From: Actinomycetota bacterium
GTDB taxonomy: Bacteria > Actinomycetota > Geothermincolia > Fen-727 > Anoxymicrobiaceae
Reading direction: 5' to 3'
Length of the DNA stretch: 64,000 bases
Assembly: GCA_018896525.1 (NCBI GenBank)
Contig: JAHIMR010000038.1
Location: forward strand, 1 to 64,000
The notes beneath the pieces were generated by a model that did no database searches, was not told where the DNA came from, and saw nothing but the letters and a program-made list of their open reading frames with translations. Shown in pieces: positions 8,216 through 16,456 of this stretch (position 1 is its first letter; every line of letters begins with the position of its first letter). The position numbers were made by a program, and so were the translations under genes.

Positions 8216-10597
8216 CTACAGGGAATCAAGGTACTCGGGGTCCAGCTCTATATCGTGCATTATGGGGTCGGTCGCCCGCGCTACCTCCCCATCCCACATC
8301 AACCCGCACCCCGGACAGTAGAACTGCCGGAAAAAGAACCGGGGGGTGTCCAGGCGCACCGACGCCGAGCGGGGGCCACCGAGCTCCGTCAGCCGCCCGA
8401 CCCTTATCCTGGCCTCCATCTTTGGGTTTGAGGCGACGTCGCAGTACCGCCGGGAACAGTCGTGGCAGGCCCAGGATATCTCGCCGTAGGCGCCCTTGAC
8501 GATGTCCAGGCCCATTCCCACCGAGAGAAGCACCGTTCCCTCGGCCTTCTCCCCCGGGTCAGGACCGGCGGCGGCGCCTTCCTCCCATCCGTCCTCCTTC
8601 AGGTCGGCCGCCACCAGCTCGCCCCAGTCGGCGGGCTTCTTCCCCAGCGCCAATCTCTCCTCTATGATCCGCTCGCGCTCTTTCTCCGTCGCCTCCCGGT
8701 CCACCCGCGGCGGGCCTTCGCTAACGACCACGCCGTAGAACTTGAGCGCCGCGTCCACCGAGACGTGCCCCAGCTTCACATCCCTCAAGACCGCGTCCGG
8801 GTCCCGCTTGTTCGGGTCGCCGTAGCCGGCGGCCGACCCCGAGGATAGAAATAGCACCGAGCCGGCCCCGAGGTGGGACTCGCTCTTGGCGTTGAGCGGC
8901 TGAGGGTCGAGCTCCTCTATGTCCTGGGGCACCTCCCCCGAGGCGAAACGTTCTTCGATGTTCGTCGCCAGTGCCAGCCGGCTGATGGCGCTGCTGCCCG
9001 GCAGGCCGCCGCTCCCCCCGATGGCGTTGGGGAACTCGAACCCGTGGGTCCAGAGCAGGAGCAGCATGTAGGCGGTGTCGTGCAGCGTCAGGCACAGCTC
9101 TATGCTGTTGCCGCCCCGGTGGAACCCGGCGCCGCCGCAGTCGGAGGACATCCGGCGGAACAGGTAGAGCAGCGGGTAGTGGAACTCGTTGGTCTCCACG
9201 TTGGCCATCAGCGAGTAAGGCAGGCCGGCGGTCCCGGCCAGGTCCACCCCGTCCTTCCCGGCGTTGCCTCCGTAGGCGAGGCCGCTTACCGTGTCCATGA
9301 GCAGCGTCCCCCAGATATCCCCCTTCTCGTCCAGGCCGCCCATGGTGTTGCCCAGGTAGCAGCCCCCGCTGGTACAGTAGGAGAACTCCCGTAGTTCCTC
9401 ATCCATCATGCACAGGAGCGCGACCGGCCGGACCGCGGCGCTCAAGGTAATGATCGCCGCCTCCTGGATGCCGTCGGAGACCGCCGCCGGGTGTGTCGCG
9501 TTGTTCACCGTCCCCTCCTGGGTGATTATCTCCATGTTGGCCAGCAGGCCCGCGTTCCAGGGGAGGTCCCAGGCAAGGGATTCCACCAGCGCGGTGAGCG
9601 TCCCGGAGCGAAGGCCTCCTATCGCGCAGTTTACGAACCCCGATGACTGCTCGGACGTCCCGGAGAAATCGAATATGAGCTTCTCACCGGTGTTGGTCAT
9701 GGTCACCTGAGCCTCGTATATGTCGTCCTGGAGTTCCGGCGCGCTTCCCCCTATCTCCAGGAAATCCCTGCCCCGAATCTTGCCCTTCGGTAGGCCCGAA
9801 ATCCTCTTCTTGAACGCCTCCGAGGTCTTGTTCTGTATCATTATCATTGCCGACTTGACCACGTCCCTGCCGTACCTCTCAACCAGCTCCTGGAGGTCTT
9901 CCCTGGCCTTCTCGTTGGCCCCGATCATGGACCGGATGTCCAGCGCCACTATCCCGGGAAGGCGCGAGTTCCGCCGGATAAGCCGGTCGATGTCGGAACG
10001 GAAAGCGCCCCGGTCCATTATCTTGATGAACGGGTAGATGCTGGGCTCGGCGTAGCAGTCCCTGGCGCTGGGGCACAGCCCGCCGATCTGCACACCCCCC
10101 ATATCTATCTGGTGCAGGGTTACCCCGGTCCAGGCGAACAGCTCGTCGTCCACGAAAACGGGGCAGACGGTCGCGCAGTCGCACTGGTGGATCGGCCCTC
10201 CCCACGGGTCGTTGGAGAAGAACATGTCGCCGTCGTTGATGCCGGGGTCCTCGCTGTTGAACTCCAGTGTGTTGGCTATCAGGAGGTCCGCTATCCCGGA
10301 GTGCATCATGACGTAGGGGCCAAGGAACACCGGCGCCCCGTCATCGTCCGTGAGGTAGACCGAGAAGTCGTTGCCCTCGACCACCACCGTGGTCCCCGAC
10401 ACCTTCTTGAGCGTCTCCCCCACCGAGAGCGTTACATACCACAGCCGGTGCTTCAGTATCTCGTAGGTTATGGCGTCGAGCTCCAGCGGCGGCTCCTTGA
10501 GCTTGAACGTCTCCTTCAGCGGCTTCGGCGGCGGCAGGTTGGGGCTTGGCTGCCCGAACTTCTCTACCTGTGTGGTGTCAACGGTTCCCTGCTCCAT
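8216..10597 (-). CDS. HyuB/acetone-carboxylase-type subunit fused to a gamma-like zinc domain
   Basis: The first ~650 of 793 residues are a hydantoinase B/oxoprolinase (acetone carboxylase large subunit) domain: LDAITYEILKHRLWYV at 39-54, FFSNDPWGGPIHQCDC, the DFSGTSEQSSGFVNC stretch and the GAGFHRGGNS motif. The last ~105 residues are a separate domain with CHDCSRRYC and CPGCGLMWD, resembling the small gamma subunit of acetone carboxylase, normally a separate polypeptide. With the HyuA-like gene immediately upstream this suggests an ATP-dependent ketone carboxylase (acetone or acetophenone carboxylase type) rather than a hydantoinase, but hydrolysis of a cyclic amide cannot be excluded. Start has AGGAGG 6 nt upstream. 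Confidence 0.88.
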   Translation of the reverse strand: MEQGTVDTTQVEKFGQPSPNLPPPKPLKETFKLKEPPLELDAITYEILKHRLWYVTLSVGETLKKVSGTTVVVEGNDFSVYLTDDDGAPVFLGPYVMMHSGIADLLIANTLEFNSEDPGINDGDMFFSNDPWGGPIHQCDCATVCPVFVDDELFAWTGVTLHQIDMGGVQIGGLCPSARDCYAEPSIYPFIKIMDRGAFRSDIDRLIRRNSRLPGIVALDIRSMIGANEKAREDLQELVERYGRDVVKSAMIMIQNKTSEAFKKRISGLPKGKIRGRDFLEIGGSAPELQDDIYEAQVTMTNTGEKLIFDFSGTSEQSSGFVNCAIGGLRSGTLTALVESLAWDLPWNAGLLANMEIITQEGTVNNATHPAAVSDGIQEAAIITLSAAVRPVALLCMMDEELREFSYCTSGGCYLGNTMGGLDEKGDIWGTLLMDTVSGLAYGGNAGKDGVDLAGTAGLPYSLMANVETNEFHYPLLYLFRRMSSDCGGAGFHRGGNSIELCLTLHDTAYMLLLLWTHGFEFPNAIGGSGGLPGSSAISRLALATNIEERFASGEVPQDIEELDPQPLNAKSESHLGAGSVLFLSSGSAAGYGDPNKRDPDAVLRDVKLGHVSVDAALKFYGVVVSEGPPRVDREATEKERERIIEERLALGKKPADWGELVAADLKEDGWEEGAAAGPDPGEKAEGTVLLSVGMGLDIVKGAYGEISWACHDCSRRYCDVASNPKMEARIRVGRLTELGGPRSASVRLDTPRFFFRQFYCPGCGLMWDGEVARATDPIMHDIELDPEYLDSL

Positions 10598-10645
10598 CTC
10601 TGTCCTCCTGATCGTGGTGGTCTACACGCTGCTGATCGTCTCCCG

Positions 10646-10692
10646 GGCCCCCCACCTCAATCCTCCTCCCAGAGGGGGGAGGAAGGGGGATT
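10646..10692. repeat. CCTCCCN-GGGGGGAGGA palindromic repeat, copy 1
   Basis: A C-rich/G-rich hairpin repeat between hyuA and hyuB. A clearly related copy (shared GGCCCCCCACCT lead and GGGGGGAGGAA arm) lies at 42197-42246 inside prmC. In this copy it occupies the space just upstream of the hyuB ribosome binding site region and may limit or stabilise downstream message. Confidence 0.55.
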
Positions 10693-10696
10693 CCCG

Positions 10697-12796
10697 TTAT
10701 GCTCTCTCGAGGTGAACGTTTCGAAACTCGTCGTATTGTGCCGTATACCCCGGCGAGACGACCACGGTGGTACCTATCATCTCGAGTATCGCCGGCCCCT
10801 CGACCACGTTGCCGGAGACGAGCGCGTCCCCGTCGTATATCGAGGTCTCCACCATCTCCCCGGCCTGACCGAAGAAGACCTCTCGCGTTCCCTTCAGGGC
10901 CGCCGCCGGGTCGGGGCCGGCCATGTCCGCGGCCTCCACCTTCCCCTTTAGGGTCCGCCCGATGACCCGGACGAACTCGCTTATCATGTCCCGTCCCGCC
11001 TCCTTGAAACCCGCGGTCTCCCCGTAGAGCTCGGCGTACCTGGTGTCGAACAACTCCATGATCCGGTCCGCCATCTCCTCGTCGATAGTGCCGGGCGGAA
11101 TCGGTACGTCTATATCGGTTAGCTGCAGATGGTACCGCATCCCCGCCGATCGGAGCGTCTCTATCTCGTCGTCGGAAAAGCCGTACTCGGACAAGTCCTT
11201 CCCGCCATTCGTCTCCATCTCGGTGTAGATGCTGTTCAGCCGCTCGAAATCCTCGGGAGGAAACGGCATCCCGATCGATGAGAAGTAGAAGCGGACCACG
11301 TCCGAGTTGCAGATCCCGAACGCCGACAGTACGGTGGAGAGCCCCGCCAGCGGCACGATAATGGACTTCGCGCCCATCTCCTCCCCGAACCCGGCGGCGT
11401 GGACGGGGCCCGCCCCGCCAAACGCAAGAACCGCGAAATCCCTGGGGTCGAACCCGTGCTGCAGGGCGTAGAAGCGCGTGGCGTCGGCCATGTGCGCGTT
11501 AACGATCCTGAATACGCCGGCGGCGGCCTCCATCACCGAGATGCCCAGCGGGCCGGCCAGCTTTTCCGCGATGGCGCGCTCGGCCGCCTCCTTGTCCAGG
11601 GACATCTCCCCACCCAGGAAGTAATCCGGGTTCAGGAACCCCAGGACGATGTTGGCGTCGGTGACCGTGGGTTCGACGCCCCCCTTGCTGTAGCAGACAG
11701 GCCCGGGGTCCATGCCCGCGCTGGTGGGCCCGACCTTCATTATCCCTTCCTCCACGTGGGCGATGCTCCCTCCACCGGCGCCGATGGAAACGATCTCCGC
11801 CATGGGCACGCCTACCGCGTGTCTCTCGTGGAACGACTTCCTGGTGAAACATATCTCACCCCTGGCGATGAGGCTGATGTCGAACGACGTCCCTCCCATG
11901 TCGGTGGTAATGATATTCTCCTTGCCGATGAGGTCCCCGATTATCTTGCCCGCCAGGACACCCCCGGTGGGGCCGGAGCCGACGATGGAGACGGCGTGCC
12001 TTGCCGCCTCCAGGCCGGGCAGGCAGCCCCCGCTGGCCTGCATCATGAGCAGTTCCGCGGCCATCCCCCTGTCCTTCAGCCTGTCGCCGAGGTCGGTGAC
12101 GTAGCCCTCGACCTCGGGGCGCAGATAGCTGTTCATGGCGGTGGTGCTGAAACGCTCGTACTCGCCTATCAGCCCGACTATCTCGTGGCTGCAGTCCACG
12201 TAGATATCGGGATAGATCTCCTTGACGATCTCCCTGGCCCGGACCTCATGGCCGCTGTTGACGAAAGACCACAGGAAACACACCGAGATCGCCTCGCAAC
12301 CCATCTCCTCGATGAGATACCGGGCCGCCGACTCGACCTCCCCGCTGCCCAGCGCCACCACCTCGGCGCCTTTCCGGTCGATACGCTCGGTCACTCCCCT
12401 TACGCACTCCGGTTTTACCAGCTCGAACGGCTTCGGGTTCTGGCCCTTGTGGTACCAGGCTTCCACCGGCAGCCCCTGGACCGTCCCCGAGGCCCTCATC
12501 ACCTGGAGCGTATCCTCGAAGCCCCTGGTGGTAATGATCCCTACGCGGGCGCCGTTGTGGTTGATGAGGGTATTGGTGGCCACGGTGCATCCGTGCATGA
12601 ACGTCCTCGACGCGCAGAGCAGGTCGTCTATCTCCATGTCCCTGTTGCGCGCCGCCGCCCGGAGCACGTCCATCAAGCCGTCGGCGAAGTTCTTCGGCGT
12701 GGACGGGGACTTGGCGATAGTGATCTTCCCCTGCGAGTCTATGACCACGCAGTCGGTGAACGTCCCGCCGGTGTCTGTTCCGATGTAGTACTCCAT
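10697..12796 (-). CDS. HyuA-type ATP-binding subunit (hydantoinase/oxoprolinase or ketone carboxylase)
   Basis: A 699-residue ASKHA-fold ATPase subunit that phosphorylates the enolate/amide substrate for the HyuB-like partner. Motifs: GTDTGGTFTDCVV (phosphate 1) near residue 6, ATNTLINHNGARVG, the QASGGCLP segment, TTDMGGTSFDISLI (phosphate 2), SIGAGGGSIA and AFGGAGPVHA (adenosine). ATG at 12796 has AAGGCGG as Shine-Dalgarno; a GTG 5 codons upstream overlaps that signal and is less likely. It is co-directional with the HyuB fusion, 100 bp apart, and heads the operon from the 12812-12946 divergent promoter region. Confidence 0.92.
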   Translation of the reverse strand: MEYYIGTDTGGTFTDCVVIDSQGKITIAKSPSTPKNFADGLMDVLRAAARNRDMEIDDLLCASRTFMHGCTVATNTLINHNGARVGIITTRGFEDTLQVMRASGTVQGLPVEAWYHKGQNPKPFELVKPECVRGVTERIDRKGAEVVALGSGEVESAARYLIEEMGCEAISVCFLWSFVNSGHEVRAREIVKEIYPDIYVDCSHEIVGLIGEYERFSTTAMNSYLRPEVEGYVTDLGDRLKDRGMAAELLMMQASGGCLPGLEAARHAVSIVGSGPTGGVLAGKIIGDLIGKENIITTDMGGTSFDISLIARGEICFTRKSFHERHAVGVPMAEIVSIGAGGGSIAHVEEGIMKVGPTSAGMDPGPVCYSKGGVEPTVTDANIVLGFLNPDYFLGGEMSLDKEAAERAIAEKLAGPLGISVMEAAAGVFRIVNAHMADATRFYALQHGFDPRDFAVLAFGGAGPVHAAGFGEEMGAKSIIVPLAGLSTVLSAFGICNSDVVRFYFSSIGMPFPPEDFERLNSIYTEMETNGGKDLSEYGFSDDEIETLRSAGMRYHLQLTDIDVPIPPGTIDEEMADRIMELFDTRYAELYGETAGFKEAGRDMISEFVRVIGRTLKGKVEAADMAGPDPAAALKGTREVFFGQAGEMVETSIYDGDALVSGNVVEGPAILEMIGTTVVVSPGYTAQYDEFRNVHLERA

Positions 12797-12946
12797 ATGA
12801 CCGCCTTTCACTTATCTTGCCGCACCACTTCCCGCGTATTGAAACGTGGAGAGGGATGCGGACTGTAGTCCGCACTCAAGGAGGATGGGGTTGTAATCTG
12901 GTATTATTCCCGTGACAATGCTACGGCAAGTCACGGAAGGTCGAGG

Positions 12947-14332
12947 ATGAAAAAAGACAGAAGCGCCGATCTGGAACTCCTGTTCAACCCGAACTCGATC
13001 GCCCTCATCGGTGCCTCCAACGACCCGGGGAAGTGGGGGCACAGGATCCTCGACAGCATCGTGGGCGGCGGCTACCGCGGCAACGTTTATCCCGTCAACC
13101 CGAGGACGAATACCGTCCTGGGCATGGCCGCCTACCCTGGCATCGGTTCGGTCCCCGGCACCGTCGATGTGGCGCTGGTATGCACCCCGGCCCGCGACAC
13201 TCTCGAGGTCGTCCGGGAGTGCGCTGCGGCCGGCGCGAGGTTCGCCATCGTTATCCCCGCTGGTTACGGCGAGGTAGGCGAAAGCGGCCTCGAGGCCGAG
13301 CGATTTCTGGTGGAAGCCGCCGGCAACTGCCGCCTGATGGGGCCGAACACGATGGGCATAATGAGCACCCCCAGCAGCCTCTACGCTTACATGAGCCTGG
13401 CGCGCCCCCGGCCCGGGGGAGTCGCGCTCGTCTCCCAGAGCGGGAACATCGGCACTCAGATACTGGGCAGGGGTGAGAAGGACGGCATCGGCTTCAGTTA
13501 CTTCGCGTCCAGCGGCAACGAGGCGGACCTCTCCATGGAGCATTACCTCTCCTACTTCGCTGGCGATGAGAGGACGAGTGTGGTGCTCGCCTACATCGAG
13601 GGCTTCAAGGACGCGAGGGGGTTCCTCGATTCCGCCAGGAAGGTCACGCGGCGAAAGCCGCTGGTCGCCTACAAGGCGGGAAGGACATCCGCCGGCGCGC
13701 GGGCGGCACGGTCCCACTGCGGGGCCATGGCAACCTCCGACGACATAAGCGACGGCGGTTTCTCCCAGGTGGGGATCGTAAGGGCCCGGACCACCGAGGA
13801 GATCCTGGACCTCGCCAAGGCGTTCTCCAGCCTTCCGCTCCCCCGGGGCCCAAGGGTCGGGATAATAAGCTGGGGCGGCGGTTGGGGAGTGGTCGGCGCC
13901 GACATGTGCCAGGAGACCGGCTTCGAGGTCGCCCCCCTGGACGACGGTACCCTCGAGGCGCTCGACCGGTTGCTCCCCTCTTACTGGAGCGGGGGAAACC
14001 CGATCGACCTCGTGGGAAGCCTCGACCTGGACTGCCATCTTCAGTGCATGGAGATGCTGATGGCGAGCGACTCCATCGACTCGGTAGTAGCCCTGGGGAC
14101 CATCTCCGGCTTCCCGGATTTCCAGGAGCACGACGAGAGGTTCCTGGAGCGTTCCATCGAGCTCACCGGGCAGTACGGAAAACCGGTCATGCTGGTGAAG
14201 ATGTTCGAGGGCTACCACAGCGAGTTTATACACTCCCGGGGCTCGCTGGTTTTCTCCAGCCCCGAGCGCGCCATATCCGCCCTTTGGAGGATGTACGAGT
14301 ACTACCTGTTCCGCCAGGCCCTTCCACCTTGA
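12947..14332 (+). CDS. ADP-forming acyl-CoA synthetase, alpha-like (CoA-binding) subunit
   Basis: 461 residues with the CoA-binding domain (SIALIGASNDPGKWG, 17-31; NVYPVNP), the succinyl-CoA-ligase-like domain (ALVSQSGNIGTQ, 160-171; SSGNEADL) and the phosphohistidine loop RSHCGAMATSD with H257, the position of the phosphorylated His in archaeal ADP-forming acetyl-CoA synthetase. The ATP-grasp beta subunit is not in the window and is not fused, so the partner must be encoded elsewhere. The enzyme would make ATP from an acyl-CoA at the end of the pathway, or act as a CoA transferase-like factor. It is transcribed divergently from hyuAB. A long antisense frame covering it is a GC-rich shadow. 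Confidence 0.85.
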   Translation: MKKDRSADLELLFNPNSIALIGASNDPGKWGHRILDSIVGGGYRGNVYPVNPRTNTVLGMAAYPGIGSVPGTVDVALVCTPARDTLEVVRECAAAGARFAIVIPAGYGEVGESGLEAERFLVEAAGNCRLMGPNTMGIMSTPSSLYAYMSLARPRPGGVALVSQSGNIGTQILGRGEKDGIGFSYFASSGNEADLSMEHYLSYFAGDERTSVVLAYIEGFKDARGFLDSARKVTRRKPLVAYKAGRTSAGARAARSHCGAMATSDDISDGGFSQVGIVRARTTEEILDLAKAFSSLPLPRGPRVGIISWGGGWGVVGADMCQETGFEVAPLDDGTLEALDRLLPSYWSGGNPIDLVGSLDLDCHLQCMEMLMASDSIDSVVALGTISGFPDFQEHDERFLERSIELTGQYGKPVMLVKMFEGYHSEFIHSRGSLVFSSPERAISALWRMYEYYLFRQALPP

Positions 14333-14404
14333 TTGAGGCCTGTCCCCCTTGTTGCGTTTTGCACGTTTGGTGCCTGGCACTATTGTTGCGTTTTGTGAGT
14401 ATTG

Positions 14405-15214
14405 TCACAGGACACCATCTCTTCTGAGCGCCCGGGCGAGGTTCTCCCCCGCCTCACGTTGCGTATCCCCCTCCACCAGTTCACAGCGCCTGGATATCCT
14501 TGGAGCGGATATCCCCACCAGTTCCGTCACCTTCTCTCCTTTGACATCCACGCCGAGTTCTTCCGCGGTCCAGCGGGCGACCGGTATCTCCTTGGCTCTC
14601 TTTATTTCGGCAATGTGAGGGTAACGCAGGTCCCCCACCTCGTGGCTCACCGTGACCAGTAATGGCAACGGTCCCTCGACCACCTCGTACCCGTCGGGCA
14701 GCACCCTCTCCACTACCACCTTATCGCCTGCTATATCGATCTTGCCGGCAAAGGTTATCGCGGGAATCCCCAGGAACCCCGCGATCCCTACGCCCACCTG
14801 CCCCGCGTTGGTGTCGGCCGCCTGCCTGCCGGTGAGCACCAGGTCGTAGGCGTCCATCCGTCCGATCGCCGCCGCCAGCAATGCGGCGGTGCTCCTGCTG
14901 TCGGTCCCGGAGTAATCGAGCGAACCGTCCTGGACCAGCACCAGGTTGTCCGCTCCAGTGGCCAGCGCCTTGAGCATCACCGGGTTGGATATCTTCGTGC
15001 CCGCCGACAGGAGGGTTATCCTCCCGCCCCCGGCCTTCTTCAGCCGAAGCGCGGCCTCCAGCGCGTTCTCGTCAAACGGGCTCACTACCGGCGGGATACC
15101 GCTGGTCACCACCCGTACGTTCTCCTCGTCCACGGTGAACGACGACGAGGGCCCTTCCGGGTCCGGAACCTGCTTGACGCATACAACGATGTCCAATCCC
15201 ACCTGACTCATCAC
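14405..15214 (-). CDS. etfB: Electron transfer flavoprotein beta subunit
   Basis: Small subunit of the ETF heterodimer that takes electrons from acyl-CoA dehydrogenases; it binds AMP or a second FAD. 269 residues with the N-terminal VVCVKQVPDPE, VSPFDENALEAALRLK, LVLTGRQAADTNAGQVGVG (nucleotide loop) and VEGPLPLLVTV motifs. The loop is not the DGDT form typical of electron-bifurcating EtfB, so I do not call bifurcation. Its start overlaps the etfA stop by 4 bp (ATGA). Likely partner of the acyl-CoA dehydrogenase at 2530 and of the upstream GlcD/CCG proteins. Confidence 0.95.
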   Translation of the reverse strand: MMSQVGLDIVVCVKQVPDPEGPSSSFTVDEENVRVVTSGIPPVVSPFDENALEAALRLKKAGGGRITLLSAGTKISNPVMLKALATGADNLVLVQDGSLDYSGTDSRSTAALLAAAIGRMDAYDLVLTGRQAADTNAGQVGVGIAGFLGIPAITFAGKIDIAGDKVVVERVLPDGYEVVEGPLPLLVTVSHEVGDLRYPHIAEIKRAKEIPVARWTAEELGVDVKGEKVTELVGISAPRISRRCELVEGDTQREAGENLARALRRDGVL

Positions 15215-16227
15215 TCCCGCTCGGATAGAAGCCCGCGCAGTGCCTCGGTGAAGCCCCCTACGACTTCACTCCACTCCCCCACCACACCATAGTCGGCGAC
15301 GGTAAATATCGTGGCGTCCGGGTCGTTGTTAACGGCTACGATCTTGCCGGAATCGGTCATCCCGGAAAGGTGCTGGCTGGAGCCGGACAGCGCCACCGCT
15401 ACGTAGAGGTCGGGGGCCACGTTCTTGCCGGTTATCCCCACCTGGCCGGTCGAAGGCATCCAGCCGAGGTCGCAGGGGGGCCTGCTTGCGCCGACCGCCC
15501 CGCCCAGGAGTCCGGCAACCGCTTCAAGCTTCTCGAACCCCTCGGGCCCACCGATGCCCCTCCCCCCCGAGACCACCACCGGTGCGTCCTCCAGCCTGAC
15601 CCCTTCCGCCTCCTCGCCGACCGTTCTCACGTGCCGAAGGGCGGCTCCAGTGGCATCCGCGTCCACCGATAACATGACCTGCTCCCCGGCCGCGGCGGGG
15701 TCCGGCTCTCGCTCACGGCCCACCCGCGGCCTCACCGTCGCCATCTGCGGCGACTTATCGCTCCTGTAGGAACCGAGGCCGACCCCCCCGTAGACGGGCT
15801 TGGTGGCCAGCAGGCGGCGGGATTGTGCGTCGATGTCCAGCTTTACGCAGTCGGTGGTAAGAGCGGTGCCCATCTCGAACGCAAGCCGGGGGGCCAGGTC
15901 CTGTCCCGCCGGCGTGTGGCCGAAAACGACGATGCCTGGCCTCGCGTCCCCGATGAGATCCCGCATCACCGGTACGTACAGCCCGGGGTTGTAGGTGGAG
16001 AGCTCCGGGTCGTCGGCAACGTAGACCCTCCCGGCCCCGAGGGCGACCAGTTCGCGCCCCGGCTCCTGGAGGCCCGACCCGATCAGCGCCGCCGACAGGT
16101 CCTCCCCCAGCAGATCGGCAAGCTCACCGCCCAGGCCCATTATCTCCCTTGTGAGGCGGGTAACGTTGCCCCCGCTGGAGCACTCGGCGAAAACAAGGAC
16201 ACCGGTGTGCTCGCCTGATGATGTCAT
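15211..16227 (-). CDS. etfA: Electron transfer flavoprotein alpha subunit
   Basis: FAD-carrying large ETF subunit, 338 residues from the ATG at 16227 (GGAGG upstream). The C-terminal FAD domain is well conserved: VVSGGRGIGG, LGWMPSTGQVGITGK, ALSGSSQHLSGM, IVAVNNDPDATIF and ADYGVVGE. There is no N-terminal ferredoxin extension. The frame is open further upstream to 16305 but that part is not ETF-like. A 165-bp hairpin element lies between this gene and the FAD-linked oxidase that precedes it in the operon. Confidence 0.95.
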   Translation of the reverse strand: MTSSGEHTGVLVFAECSSGGNVTRLTREIMGLGGELADLLGEDLSAALIGSGLQEPGRELVALGAGRVYVADDPELSTYNPGLYVPVMRDLIGDARPGIVVFGHTPAGQDLAPRLAFEMGTALTTDCVKLDIDAQSRRLLATKPVYGGVGLGSYRSDKSPQMATVRPRVGREREPDPAAAGEQVMLSVDADATGAALRHVRTVGEEAEGVRLEDAPVVVSGGRGIGGPEGFEKLEAVAGLLGGAVGASRPPCDLGWMPSTGQVGITGKNVAPDLYVAVALSGSSQHLSGMTDSGKIVAVNNDPDATIFTVADYGVVGEWSEVVGGFTEALRGLLSERE

Positions 16228-16290
16228 CCCATGTCCCTCCGGCGGGCTATGTAAGAAGCCCCGCGCCGTTTCCTTTCGCGCCGGACTCCT

Positions 16291-16456
16291 AGTATCCCGC
16301 TCCATAAATACGCTGTCATTCGAACGCCGCTCCCGTCCACTCCGGCTGCGTTCCGCTCCCTCGAAGTACTCCAGGAGTACGACTCGGTCGCGCGCCTTGC
16401 CGGAGCGGCGCTTCGACGCTCTCGGTGCTTAACCGTATCTATGGAACGAGGCACTT
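16291..16456 (-). repeat. 165-bp hairpin element, copy C (operon-sense)
   Basis: Read on the minus strand it begins AGTGCCTCGTTCCATAGATA and ends at the complementary arm near 16291. Outer and second stems pair with one C-A mismatch; other differences between arms are G-U pairs in this orientation. It shares long identical internal blocks (e.g. GAGAGCGTCGAAGCGCCGCT) with copies at 50190 and 52938. It directly abuts the TAA of the upstream FAD-linked oxidase and lies in the leader of etfA, in the direction of transcription. A 76-codon frame across it is an accident. Confidence 0.9.

Noticed and set aside
12812..14380. 522-codon minus-strand frame over the ADP-forming synthetase gene
   Set aside because: The opposite strand encodes all motifs of the synthetase; this frame has no conserved motifs.
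16224..16454. 76-codon frame across hairpin copy C
   Set aside because: The same accidental peptide appears partially in the other copies because of shared repeat sequence; no ribosome binding site and no independent conservation.
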